Below the pieces are notes generated by a model. It was not told the DNA's origin and did no database searches. It saw nothing but the letters and a program-made list of their open reading frames with translations. Positions 18,017-26,628 of a DNA stretch of 64,000 bases are shown piece after piece (position 1 is the first letter of the stretch; each line of letters starts with the position of its first letter). The stretch comes from JBQTGK01 sp052400665 (lineage in GTDB: Bacteria; Bacteroidota; Bacteroidia; Bacteroidales; Marinifilaceae): NCBI GenBank assembly GCA_052400665.1, contig JBQTGK010000003.1. One strand, given 5' to 3'. The translations under genes and the position numbers were made by a program.

Positions 18017-18202
18017 GTATTGCAATAATGAATAGTTTTTACAGTAAAACAGCGAAATTTTTCTTTGTTACTGCCGAATTTAGAATTAGGAAAGGAAAAT
18101 TAATATGAAAATGATAGCTATATCCTATATAATATCTAGGAATCTATATACATTAAATAATTTAAATGTTAATAACGTGTTGATATGCAATCGTTTCCTA
18201 AG

Positions 18203-18218
18203 TGTGTTTTATAACACA
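18203..18218. promoter_or_regulatory. CRP/FNR-spaced palindrome upstream of citrate lyase operon
   Basis: TGTGTTTTATAACACA has 6-bp arms (TGTGTT/AACACA). The TGTGT-N6-ACACA layout resembles the spacing of CRP-family sites (TGTGA-N6-TCACA). It lies 131 bp before citD. Regulation is inferred; no CRP-family regulator gene is in the window. Confidence 0.5.
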
Positions 18219-18249
18219 AGGTAATTATGGACAAAAATCTTTAAAAGTG

Positions 18250-18285
18250 CTTTGATTTCTATTCAAAGTCCTTAAAATTTGCATA
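18250..18285 (+). promoter_or_regulatory. Candidate promoter and inverted repeat for the cit operon
   Basis: CTTTGA (18250-18255) and TCAAAG (18263-18268) form an inverted repeat that contains a TTG. It is followed after about 18 bp by TAAAATTTG, close to but not identical with the Bacteroidota -7 element TAnnTTTG. The position, about 50 bp before citD, suits a promoter. Confidence 0.4.
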
Positions 18286-18333
18286 ATCAAATAAGAGAAT
18301 TTTAACGGAATAATTAAACAAATATTCTTAACA

Positions 18334-18621
18334 ATGACACCTAAGTTAAAAGCGCAAGCCGGAACTTTCGAATCGAGTGATATTATGATCTTGATTGAGC
18401 CTGTTAAAAAGGATGCCGGACGCCGAGTAGATATTTCTTCGACAGTAATGCTTCAGTTCGAAGAGGATATCAAATCTACAGTAAATAAAGTGTTAGATGA
18501 TCTTGACATTAAAGATGTACACTTAATTGCAAAAGATAAAGGAGCGCTAACACCAACAATTAAAGCTAGAGTAGAAACCGCAATCAAACGTTCTTTAGGT
18601 ATTCAGGAGGGAACCATGTAA
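18334..18621 (+). CDS. citD: Citrate lyase acyl carrier protein (gamma subunit) CitD
   Basis: A 95-residue protein. AGTFESSD at residues 9-16 contains Ser14, the site that carries the 2'-(5''-triphosphoribosyl)-3'-dephospho-CoA prosthetic group. DKGALTPTIKARVETAI near the C-terminus matches the CitD family. CitD holds the acetyl or citryl thioester during citrate cleavage. It is the first gene of the operon; its stop codon overlaps the citE start (ATGTAATGG region), indicating translational coupling. Confidence 0.96.
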   Translation: MTPKLKAQAGTFESSDIMILIEPVKKDAGRRVDISSTVMLQFEEDIKSTVNKVLDDLDIKDVHLIAKDKGALTPTIKARVETAIKRSLGIQEGTM

Positions 18622-19517
18622 TGGCTAAAAAGAAAAGAAGATCAATGTTATACATCCCTGGAAACAATCCGGCAATGATTCAACAAGCTGGAGTGTATGG
18701 ATGTGATGCCGTATTATTAGACCTTGAAGATGCAGTAGCACTTAATCAGAAAGATGCTGCCCGTATTTTGGTTCGTAACATGTTACAAACGGTTGAATTT
18801 TACGATACCGAAGTTTGTGTGCGTGTAAATAATTTTCATACTCCTTTTGGGCTTACCGACCTTGAAGAAATTGTACCTCTGCAACCCGATAATATTCGAT
18901 TTCCAAAAACCGAAACGGTAGCCGATGTAAAAGAATTTATGAAAGAGGTCCGTCGAATCGAAAAGGAACATGGAATTAAGAATCCTACAATGACCATTCA
19001 CGTAATGATCGAAACAGCAAAAGGGGTAGCTAATGTTTATGATATTGCTGCTGCCGATCCTCGTATCGATGCAATTACAATTGGAGGACAAGATTTAACT
19101 GCAGATATGGGAATTATTAAAACCCCAGATGGTGTAGGTATTGATTATGCCCGAAAAAGAATTGTAATGGCTGGTAAAGCTTACGGTTTAGATGTTTTAG
19201 ATACTGTTTTTGCCGATGTAAACGACGAAGAAGGACTTAAAGAGGAAACCGAATATATTAAAAAAATAGGTTTCGCAGGAAAAGCCTTAATTAATCCTCG
19301 TCAGGTTGATGCAGTTCATGAAGTATTTAATCCATCAGAAAATGAGGTGCGCAAAGCATACCGCGTTTATTCTGAATTTATTAAGAATAAGAAAGCTGGT
19401 ATTGGAGTATTTGCTATCGATGGAAAAATGGTCGATGCTCCAGTTGTACAACGTGCTATCACAGTTTTAGAATATGCAAAGGTCGATTTAAAAGAAATCG
19501 AAGACAGCATAGAGTAA
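18621..19517 (+). CDS. citE: Citrate lyase beta subunit (citryl-ACP lyase) CitE
   Basis: A 298-residue TIM-barrel lyase of the CitE/HpcH type. The N-terminal MLYIPGNNPAMIQQA is followed by CDAVLLDLEDAVALNQKD. Later come MIETAKGVANVYDIA and AITIGGQDLTADMG, with the acidic residues that bind Mg2+, and GKALINPRQVDAVHEVF. It cleaves citryl-ACP to oxaloacetate and acetyl-ACP. It overlaps citD by one base and is followed by citF after 29 bp. Confidence 0.97.
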   Translation: MAKKKRRSMLYIPGNNPAMIQQAGVYGCDAVLLDLEDAVALNQKDAARILVRNMLQTVEFYDTEVCVRVNNFHTPFGLTDLEEIVPLQPDNIRFPKTETVADVKEFMKEVRRIEKEHGIKNPTMTIHVMIETAKGVANVYDIAAADPRIDAITIGGQDLTADMGIIKTPDGVGIDYARKRIVMAGKAYGLDVLDTVFADVNDEEGLKEETEYIKKIGFAGKALINPRQVDAVHEVFNPSENEVRKAYRVYSEFIKNKKAGIGVFAIDGKMVDAPVVQRAITVLEYAKVDLKEIEDSIE

Positions 19518-19546
19518 ATTAGGTTTGGATTCTTAATTAAGAGATA

Positions 19547-21103
19547 ATGAAAAACGCAATAGGAGTTGAAATTCCTGAATATATAGAAGGATTGGGTGAG
19601 TTAAAACCTTTCCGCGGTGTATGGCAAAGTATTATTGAAGATGAAGCTCCGGCTACAAATATTTCCAGAACACTAAAAGCAAAAAAACCGCATACTTCAA
19701 AACTTTGTACAAGCCTTGAAGATGCAATAAAAAAATGCGATGTTTTTGATGGTATGACAGTAACTTGTCATCACCATCTAAGAGGTGGAGATGGAGTTTT
19801 AATGGAAACCATTAGAATTCTTGATGAAATGGGAATCAAAGATATTACTTTGGCTTCTTCATCCTTAACATCGGCACACGATGGTTTAGTTCCTTATGTA
19901 GAAAAAGGAATGATTACCAAAATTTTTACCTCAGGTATTAGAGGAAGATTAGGGGAAACTATTTCGACAGGTAAGTTAAAATATCCCGCAATAATTCACT
20001 CTCATGGTGGTCGTGTACGAGATTTTTTAACTGGTAGAATTAAGCCAGACTTATCGGTATTAGCAGCTTCGGCAGCCGACGAGGAAGGAAATTCAACAGG
20101 TTCCCACGGACCTTCTGCCTTCGGATCGATGGGATATGCCGATATCGATGCCAGATATTCCAGAAATGTAATTGTTGTAACCGATAATTTGGTTGATTAT
20201 CCTTGCTTGCCAAGTACTATTCGACAACATTTTATTGATTATGTTGTAAAAGTAGATTCAATTGGAGATGCAACTAAAATTGCCTCGGGTACCACTCGTA
20301 TCACTAAATCGCCAATGGATTTACGTATTGCGCGAATTGCAGCAAATGTAATTGAGCATTCTGGCTTATTTAAGAACGGAATGTCATTTCAGGTGGGGGC
20401 CGGTGGTGCTTCTTTGGCAGTAGCTAAATTTCTTCGCGAAGATATGATACGCAAAGAAATTAAAGGAAGCTTTATGATTGGTGGTGTAACATCTTACGGT
20501 GTTGATATGTTGAATGAAGGATTGTTTCAGGCAATTTTCGATGTTCAGTCCTTCGATGCAGCAGTTAGTACTTCCGTATTAAATAACCCAAATCATATCG
20601 AAATTACCTGCGATCAGTACGCTAATCCTAATAATTGTGGTTCTATGACTAACAAGTTGGATGTAGTTGTATTGGGAGCTTTAGAGGTTGATGTAGATTT
20701 TAATGTTAACGTAATTACAGGTTCGTCTGGAGAAATTAGAGGAGCTTCAGGAGGTCACTCCGATACTGCATCAGGGGCAAATCTAACAGTTGTGGTATGT
20801 CCATCATTCCGTGGTCGTTTGCCAATTGTTAAAGATCGTGTTCATACGGTTGTAACACCTGGCGAAAGTGTTGATGTGGTGGTTACCGAGCGAGGAGTTT
20901 GTGTTAATCCATCGAAACCAAATCTTGCGGCAGCATTAAAAAAAGCAGGTCTTAAGGTTGTCGATATTTGCGAGCTTAAAAAAGAAGTAGATGAAATGAC
21001 CGGTATTCCGGCAGAAAAACAATTGGGCGATAAAATTGTTGCTTTAGTTGAATACCGAGACGGAACCATAATTGATGTGATATACAATGTCGAAAATCTT
21101 TAG
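19547..21103 (+). CDS. citF: Citrate lyase alpha subunit (citrate:acetyl-ACP transferase) CitF
   Basis: 518 residues, the normal CitF length. Family segments include FDGMTVTCHHHLRGGDGVL near residue 70, GASGGHSDTASGANLTVVV, and VTERGVCVNP near the C-terminus. The protein belongs to the CoA-transferase fold and swaps the acetyl group on CitD for citrate, forming citryl-ACP. It is the third gene of the operon, in its usual place after citE. Confidence 0.97.
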   Translation: MKNAIGVEIPEYIEGLGELKPFRGVWQSIIEDEAPATNISRTLKAKKPHTSKLCTSLEDAIKKCDVFDGMTVTCHHHLRGGDGVLMETIRILDEMGIKDITLASSSLTSAHDGLVPYVEKGMITKIFTSGIRGRLGETISTGKLKYPAIIHSHGGRVRDFLTGRIKPDLSVLAASAADEEGNSTGSHGPSAFGSMGYADIDARYSRNVIVVTDNLVDYPCLPSTIRQHFIDYVVKVDSIGDATKIASGTTRITKSPMDLRIARIAANVIEHSGLFKNGMSFQVGAGGASLAVAKFLREDMIRKEIKGSFMIGGVTSYGVDMLNEGLFQAIFDVQSFDAAVSTSVLNNPNHIEITCDQYANPNNCGSMTNKLDVVVLGALEVDVDFNVNVITGSSGEIRGASGGHSDTASGANLTVVVCPSFRGRLPIVKDRVHTVVTPGESVDVVVTERGVCVNPSKPNLAAALKKAGLKVVDICELKKEVDEMTGIPAEKQLGDKIVALVEYRDGTIIDVIYNVENL

Positions 21104-21195
21104 GTAGATTCCGAAAATATATTTATTATGCACCCTAATTGTAATTCTACTTTTAGGGTGTTATTTTAAACAGGTAAACAGTAGGCTTTAAAAAT

Positions 21196-22584
21196 ATGGA
21201 TGAGGTGATTAAGGAAATATTAGCCGCGAAAGATCAAAGAGCTGAGGCAAGAATTCAAATTGCAAATCAGAAAAAGGCCTCTTTAAGCTTTAATTTGAAT
21301 GTACCTGGATATCCAAAATCAAACGATAAAATTAAATCTTTTTTTGAGCATACATTAAAAGACTTAAAACGATATTTGTTATCTCATCGTATTGTTATTG
21401 AGCAGGAAAATGAGCAATGTAAGGCCGATGAAGCCGGCGATTTTTATATTGTTCCATTAACTGGTAATATATCTGTTTGCCAAATTAAGGAGCTTGCCGA
21501 GTCTTTCGAAATTAAACATCCACTTGGGAGATTGTTAGATATCGATATTACCAATTCAGAGGGAAGTCCCGTTTCGTCGGGTAAAGCAAAGGTATGCTAT
21601 TTCTGTAATCAGCAGGCAGCCATTGTTTGCATGAGAGAAAAAGCGCATTCTTACGAAGATATGAGGAATAAGATAGATCGGGATATTTCCTGTTTTATGG
21701 AATCGGTTCGTCAAGATAGGCTTTGTAATTTTCTTTCGGCAACTGCCCTAAAAGCACTATTGCACGAGGTTTCATTGTCGCCAAAACCTGGTTTGGTCGA
21801 TCGGTTTTCAAATGGTTCTCATCAGGATATGGATTTTTCTACTTTTTTAAATTCAAGCGCTGTACTTTCGGTTTATTTTAAAGATATCGCACAATATGGA
21901 TTTATTTTTAACCAGGAAAACCCGAAGGATGCCTTACCAGAATTACGTCGCATAGGCTTGTTAATGGAGGAGGATATGTTCCGCGAAACACAAGGTGTAA
22001 ACACTCATAAAGGAGCAATATTCTTGTTGGGATTTTCTCTTTTTATTAGTGCAAATCTTATAGCCAAAAATAAATTTTCTTATTCTGCTTTTGCAGATCA
22101 GTTAAAAAAGTTAAATGGGAATTTAGTTGAGCAGGAACTTGGTAAAAAGCTGTATTCTAAAGCAAAAACTCATGGAGAGGAATGTTTCGAAAAATACGGA
22201 TCTAAAGGATTAGGCATTCGTGGTGAGGTGCAATCGGGTTTACCCTGTGTTTTTAATCATGCTATCCCGATTTTATCAACTCATTTAAAGGGTATTAGCT
22301 TGTTTACTGATAGTTTATTGCAGAAATCATTAAGTCATACTTTACTTGCATTAATTGCCAATAATAACGATAGCAATATTTTGTTTAGAAAGGGAATTGA
22401 AGTTTTAGAACAGTTAAAAGATAAAGCACGAATTGCTTTTAATAGTTTTAATACCAATAAGTTTAATAGTGATTATAAAGATTTACGGGATTATTGCAAT
22501 ACAGAAAATATTTCGCCAGGAGGTTCGGCAGATCTGCTGGCAGTAAGCTTTTTTATTTATATGGTAAATCAAGATTATAATTAA
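21196..22584 (+). CDS. citXG: CitX-CitG fusion: prosthetic-group synthesis and transfer for citrate lyase
   Basis: A 462-residue two-domain protein. Residues 1 to about 175 match CitX, the apo-citrate lyase phosphoribosyl-dephospho-CoA transferase, with HPLGRLLDIDI and a Cys-containing CYFCNQQA segment. Residues from about 180 match CitG, triphosphoribosyl-dephospho-CoA synthase, with LLHEVSLSPKPGLVDR and TQGVNTHKGAIF. The first domain attaches, and the second makes, the CitD cofactor. Such fusions are known in other bacteria, for example Haemophilus. The gap of 92 bp after citF has no clear terminator, so it is probably in the operon. Confidence 0.9.
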   Translation: MDEVIKEILAAKDQRAEARIQIANQKKASLSFNLNVPGYPKSNDKIKSFFEHTLKDLKRYLLSHRIVIEQENEQCKADEAGDFYIVPLTGNISVCQIKELAESFEIKHPLGRLLDIDITNSEGSPVSSGKAKVCYFCNQQAAIVCMREKAHSYEDMRNKIDRDISCFMESVRQDRLCNFLSATALKALLHEVSLSPKPGLVDRFSNGSHQDMDFSTFLNSSAVLSVYFKDIAQYGFIFNQENPKDALPELRRIGLLMEEDMFRETQGVNTHKGAIFLLGFSLFISANLIAKNKFSYSAFADQLKKLNGNLVEQELGKKLYSKAKTHGEECFEKYGSKGLGIRGEVQSGLPCVFNHAIPILSTHLKGISLFTDSLLQKSLSHTLLALIANNNDSNILFRKGIEVLEQLKDKARIAFNSFNTNKFNSDYKDLRDYCNTENISPGGSADLLAVSFFIYMVNQDYN

Positions 22585-22762
22585 TACTAAATAATAACAA
22601 CAAAACAAATAACTTTTGTCATGATTTAAAGAGGCATAAGTATCTCTTTAACATCTTAAATAAAGAATTTATTTTCACTAAAATCTTTATTATTGAACAC
22701 TGATAAACAAGTAATAAATCACACACTAAGAATACTTAAACTAACAAAACAAAGAAATAGAG

Positions 22763-23836
22763 ATGGGAGTTGAAAATACAGATTACAGAGAAGAATCTTT
22801 GGATTTAAAAAACCCCTATGACATAAAATTGATTTCCAAATTTCTGGGCGCTTTGGGTTTCGATTTTGAAAGACGGGATGTTGATTATACAATGATTCTG
22901 TATAACTTGAATGGGGAAGTTATTGGAACCGGATCGTATAAGGGGAGAGTTTTAAAATATGTTGCTGTTGCTCCTGAGTTTCGCGAAGGTGCAGCATTTG
23001 CTCAAATTGTTACGCATCTTATCGATTTGGTAATACTTAAGCATAAGCATATTTTTGTTTATACAAAACCTCGAAATTTAGAAGTTTTTAAAGGTTTGGG
23101 ATTTACCGAAATTGCAACAGCCGAGCCTTTATTTTCGGTTCTCGAATTTGGATACGAAAACATTAAAACGTATCAGGATTACTTAAGATCCATAAGGAGA
23201 GAAGTTAATGTAGGCGATATTGCAGCGATTGTTGTTAATTGTAATCCTTTTACAAAAGGGCATAAATATTTAATTGAAAAAGCCTGTAAAGAAAATCGAT
23301 TGGTTTATCTTTTTGTGGTTGAGGAAGATCGTTCTTCTTTTACTTTCGATATACGTTGGAATCTAATAAAAGAAGAGCTTGGTAATATTGAGAATCTGGT
23401 AATGGTAAAAGGTGGAAATTATGTTGTTTCGGGAACAATTTTCCCATGCTATTTCTTAAAACAGGAAAAGGAGTGCGATATTGCCGATAAGCAGGCTGAA
23501 CTGGATGTAATTACCTTCTTGCGTTATATTGTTCCTGTTCTTAATATTAATAAAAGATATGTAGGAACCGAAATGTATTCTCCGGTAACAGCAGCCTATA
23601 ACCAGGCTATGATAAAATATTTGCCGGCAAATGGAGTAGAATTACTTGAAATACCCAGAATTACCTGTGGTGGGGAGGATAATTACATTTCTGCTTCGAA
23701 GGTAAGGCAGGCAATTCGAGAAGATAAATTAGATGAAGTTTTGGATTTTCTTCCAAATTCAACAAAGAATTTTCTACTGTCAGAGGAATCGTCTGAGATC
23801 AGGAAAAAAATAAGAGAAACAGTGACAAGACATTAA
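22763..23836 (+). CDS. citC: [Citrate (pro-3S)-lyase] ligase CitC
   Basis: A 357-residue protein. The N-terminal GNAT-like domain (about 20-135, with LKYVAVAPEFREGAAFAQIV) is followed by a nucleotidyltransferase domain (about 150-345) with NCNPFTKGHKYLIEKA, the family's HxGH-like motif, and a C-terminal SASKVRQAI. It acetylates the CitD prosthetic group using acetate and ATP, activating citrate lyase. It comes last rather than first as in the common citCDEFXG order, and a 178-bp AT-rich gap separates it from citXG, so it may have its own promoter. Confidence 0.95.
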   Translation: MGVENTDYREESLDLKNPYDIKLISKFLGALGFDFERRDVDYTMILYNLNGEVIGTGSYKGRVLKYVAVAPEFREGAAFAQIVTHLIDLVILKHKHIFVYTKPRNLEVFKGLGFTEIATAEPLFSVLEFGYENIKTYQDYLRSIRREVNVGDIAAIVVNCNPFTKGHKYLIEKACKENRLVYLFVVEEDRSSFTFDIRWNLIKEELGNIENLVMVKGGNYVVSGTIFPCYFLKQEKECDIADKQAELDVITFLRYIVPVLNINKRYVGTEMYSPVTAAYNQAMIKYLPANGVELLEIPRITCGGEDNYISASKVRQAIREDKLDEVLDFLPNSTKNFLLSEESSEIRKKIRETVTRH

Positions 23837-23839
23837 CGA

Positions 23840-23866
23840 AAGCCGGATTTTATCCGGCTTTTTTAT
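23840..23866. terminator. Hairpin terminator after citC
   Basis: AAGCCGGAT (23840-23848) and ATCCGGCTT (23852-23860) form a 9-bp stem followed by TTTTT. It is shared with the convergent PQ-loop gene. Confidence 0.9.
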
Positions 23867-24177
23867 TTTCTTTTAATTTTTTGAAGCAAAAAAGACAAAC
23901 TAGTGGGTTTTGTATTGTAAGTATATTTTGCAAAAATTAAATAAAACAATAAAATAATATTAAATAAGTAATTAAAATAGAGAGGAATATGGTAATTTTT
24001 ATTACTAATATCATCGATTATAATGTAGGAAAAAGTTAAAACTTCTCCTCCAAACCAAAGCCATAAAAACACTTCATTTAAATCGTCAGTTCTTCTGGTT
24101 TTAAAAGTGTGAATAACTTGAGGAAGAGCACAAACAGCAAATAAAAGACTTCCTATCCATCCAATTATATCATTCAT
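23863..24177 (-). CDS. PQ-loop/SemiSWEET-like small membrane protein
   Basis: A 104-residue membrane protein with three predicted helices (about 4-22, 36-54, 66-85). The PQ-loop signature CALPQVIHTFKTRRTDDLN lies between helix 1 and helix 2. One three-helix unit of this type is what bacterial SemiSWEETs have; they work as dimers to move sugars or other small solutes. The substrate is unknown. It lies between citC (convergent) and the RR-PP2C gene (52 bp upstream in the same direction), and could be the last gene of that transcript. Confidence 0.8.
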   Translation of the reverse strand: MNDIIGWIGSLLFAVCALPQVIHTFKTRRTDDLNEVFLWLWFGGEVLTFSYIIIDDISNKNYHIPLYFNYLFNIILLFYLIFAKYTYNTKPTSLSFLLQKIKRK

Positions 24178-24229
24178 ATTTAAGGGTATTATTTTTTTGC
24201 AAATGTGCTAAAAAATTAAATAGGAACGA

Positions 24230-25798
24230 TTATTTTTGGTTTCTTTCAATAAGGAGCATGGTTCTGTCATCGTCAAATTTAGAAACGTTGAATGTGTGAA
24301 TTATTTCTTCCTCAATTTCTTGGGGAGTTAGGTGTTCTGATTTTTTGTATTTATTCAATGCTAAATAGAGTGCATCATCATCAATCATTTCATTGTTTTT
24401 GTCGTTAACAGCTTCGGTGTATCCATCGGTGTAAAACAATAATTTATCTCCTTCATAAAAATCGTGAACTAAACTTTGGTATTGTGCATTTTTTATTACT
24501 CCCAATAAAGTTCCAACAATATTTAATTGCGATATGGTATCTTCGGTATAATCGTAGTAATAAGGGCGCAGAGCTCCTGCCGAAGCAACACTTATTTTAT
24601 TGGTATTTGCTGATATGGATATTATACTTAGTGTTGTAAACACTTCGGTTAGCTGCATGTCTTTAAAAACATACTGATTAATTATCTCGAGAAATTTTCC
24701 CGGATATTCGACAAAATCCAGTTCTTTTCTATTTAGGAAAAAGTTAATTGTACTTCGAATGTATGCGATATAAGCAGGAACAAAAAACCAGGCATCCCAT
24801 TTTTTACCCATAACATCACCAACAATTAAAATTTTCCGGTTTTCATCAACATTAATTATTTCATAATAATCGCCACCAGGTAATTTATCATAAGGCTGGT
24901 GTAGTATTTCAATATTGTAATCTTTCAATTGATCTGAAAAATTATTTTCAAATCTAATTGGTGATCTTTTAGCAGCTGTGTTTAAAGCATTTAAATATTT
25001 GTTTTTTAATTCATGTTCTCGTTGAATATTTGAATTAATTTGGTGTACGATTAATTTAGGATCCAATTGTTTGTATAGGAAACTATTGATTTTAAATTTT
25101 AGGAAAAAATCCATTTGTTCCTTATTGTTCGGATCTGTAATTAAAATGCTTAATGGTAAATGGTTAGAAATTATTTCGCTGATTTTTTCCAGAATAGAAA
25201 CAGCCCAGCTAGCGGCATCATCAATAATTATTTCCCATGTATTTACGTCCTGTAAGGCCATAAAAAAATCAGAGTCGGTGTAAACAACTCTAATATTGGT
25301 TTTAATTAATTTTCTTGGTAGTGGAAAAGGTTTTATTCTATTTGCGCAATATATTAGAATGCCTTTTTTAAAGCTTATGTCATTTTTGCGAGCGTCGTCA
25401 AGAATATTTTTTCTAAGAAAAGATTTTTTTAAGTGAGACTGAATTTTAGATACGAAAACCTTTTGTTTAATAGGTTTTGTGATAAAATCATCAGCACCAT
25501 CATTTAAGTTTTTAATCCAGGTTTCCTCTTCGTTGTTGCCAGATAAAAATATAAATGGTGTATGTTGATATTCAGCTAGTTTTCTAAAATGACGCACCAA
25601 TTCATTGCCATCCATTAATGGCATATATAAATCGGAGATAATAAGATCGTAATGTTCGTTTTTGGCTTGGTCTATTGCCTCTCTTCCGTTTTTTGCAAGC
25701 GTTGTTTGATAACCTAAATTTTTAAGAGTAAACTCAATAAATTTTAGAATTACAATATCGTCATCAACAACAAGAATATGTGGAGAGACCTTAGCCAT
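24230..25798 (-). CDS. Response regulator with PP2C (SpoIIE/RsbU-type) phosphatase domain
   Basis: A 522-residue protein. The receiver domain (about 1-125) has acidic pocket VDDD and phospho-acceptor Asp56 in LIISDLYMP, with Lys in TKPIKQK. A middle region (about 130-290) lacks a clear match. A PP2C-type SpoIIE domain (about 300-520) follows, with PGGDYYEI, ILIVGDVMGKKWDA and FYTDGYTEA, the metal-binding aspartate motifs. Such proteins dephosphorylate STAS-domain antagonists when the receiver is phosphorylated. It is the third gene of an operon after Hpt and STAS genes, which supplies both a phosphodonor and a substrate. Confidence 0.93.
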   Translation of the reverse strand: MAKVSPHILVVDDDIVILKFIEFTLKNLGYQTTLAKNGREAIDQAKNEHYDLIISDLYMPLMDGNELVRHFRKLAEYQHTPFIFLSGNNEEETWIKNLNDGADDFITKPIKQKVFVSKIQSHLKKSFLRKNILDDARKNDISFKKGILIYCANRIKPFPLPRKLIKTNIRVVYTDSDFFMALQDVNTWEIIIDDAASWAVSILEKISEIISNHLPLSILITDPNNKEQMDFFLKFKINSFLYKQLDPKLIVHQINSNIQREHELKNKYLNALNTAAKRSPIRFENNFSDQLKDYNIEILHQPYDKLPGGDYYEIINVDENRKILIVGDVMGKKWDAWFFVPAYIAYIRSTINFFLNRKELDFVEYPGKFLEIINQYVFKDMQLTEVFTTLSIISISANTNKISVASAGALRPYYYDYTEDTISQLNIVGTLLGVIKNAQYQSLVHDFYEGDKLLFYTDGYTEAVNDKNNEMIDDDALYLALNKYKKSEHLTPQEIEEEIIHTFNVSKFDDDRTMLLIERNQK

Positions 25799-25807
25799 AC
25801 TGGCAAA

Positions 25808-26158
25808 TTATTCTGCCTTAGAAAAGCTGTTTATACAAGCTGTAGGATTCTGCAGAATATCAAAAATTGAATCCAACTGCATTAATTCTATTAATTCCAT
25901 TACGTCTTTGTTTATATTACAAAGCTTTATTTGGCTTTTGTGTTCTTTTGAAGTTTTAAGAGCCGATAGAAGAGCTCCAAAACCAGAACTGTCAATAAAG
26001 CTTATGGCTTCAAAATCTACAATTAGTTTTGATTTAGGAACACTCAAAACTTCGTTCATTTTTTCTTTAGCAACACCAGCATTAAGAGCATATAAACGAT
26101 TAGTTTCAATCAGTTTCATAACTGTAATTGTGTCGATGTTTTTGGTTTCTATATTCAT
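25808..26158 (-). CDS. STAS-domain anti-sigma-factor antagonist-like protein
   Basis: A 116-residue single STAS domain. LIVDFEAISFIDSSGFGALL (45-64) contains the phospho-accepting serine region DSSG typical of SpoIIAA/RsbV. It is the probable substrate of the PP2C phosphatase whose gene lies 9 bp downstream. Its dephosphorylated form would bind an anti-sigma kinase or another partner; no RsbW-like kinase gene is nearby, so the partner must be encoded elsewhere. Confidence 0.93.
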   Translation of the reverse strand: MNIETKNIDTITVMKLIETNRLYALNAGVAKEKMNEVLSVPKSKLIVDFEAISFIDSSGFGALLSALKTSKEHKSQIKLCNINKDVMELIELMQLDSIFDILQNPTACINSFSKAE

Positions 26159-26172
26159 AGTAAATGATGCAG

Positions 26173-26628
26173 TTAAAGTTCTTGTAAGGTTGATTTTAAT
26201 TCGTTAACGGCTAATGGACAGCTTGACAAAAAAGTACTGACTAATTCTGGAATGTAATCTAATTTAATGTCACTTAGGGGTTCATGCATAACATTATTCC
26301 AATTTTTTTCATCTTCAGAACTTAGCTCAATACCTTTATCTTTTTTTAATTGTAATTCAGACTTAAGATTTCCTTTTGAATAATGTTCCAATTTTTCTAA
26401 ACATTCGCCAATAGATTCCATTCCCATTGTGCGAACAGATGATTTTGCTTTATGGGCAACAGCTCCTAATCTATTCCAATCATGGGCTTCGAAATATGAC
26501 GAAACTTCACCTGTAAACTCAGGTATTTGTTCTATGAAAATTTCAATCATTTCTCCGATAATACTATTATCGTTACCCGACATCTCCTTTAAATAGGACA
26601 AATCTGTGAGTTTTCCTTTTTGAGTCAT
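26173..26628 (-). CDS. Hpt-domain phosphotransfer protein
   Basis: A 151-residue helical protein with an Hpt motif. LGAVAHKAKSSVRTMGM places the phosphorylatable His at about 59. FIEQIPEF upstream and ECLEKLEHYSK downstream also fit the Hpt four-helix bundle. It would pass phosphate between a hybrid kinase and a receiver. As first gene of the Hpt-STAS-RR/PP2C operon, it likely feeds the receiver of the third gene. The start is the only Met consistent with the domain. Confidence 0.9.
   Translation of the reverse strand: MTQKGKLTDLSYLKEMSGNDNSIIGEMIEIFIEQIPEFTGEVSSYFEAHDWNRLGAVAHKAKSSVRTMGMESIGECLEKLEHYSKGNLKSELQLKKDKGIELSSEDEKNWNNVMHEPLSDIKLDYIPELVSTFLSSCPLAVNELKSTLQEL

Larger units (their letters stand above)
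17469..18333. other. Large intergenic region with a possible non-coding transcript
   Basis: 865 bp without a credible gene. Landmarks are an A/G-rich purine run near 17700-17760, a LacI-operator-like AAACGTTT at 17838-17845, the box TCTAACCACTAA at 17959-17970 (the same word as in the 215-bp repeat array), a hairpin at 17989-18010, and the citrate lyase control region from about 18200. The box-plus-hairpin pairing suggests a short RNA or leader ending near 18015, but no start can be fixed. Confidence 0.45.
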
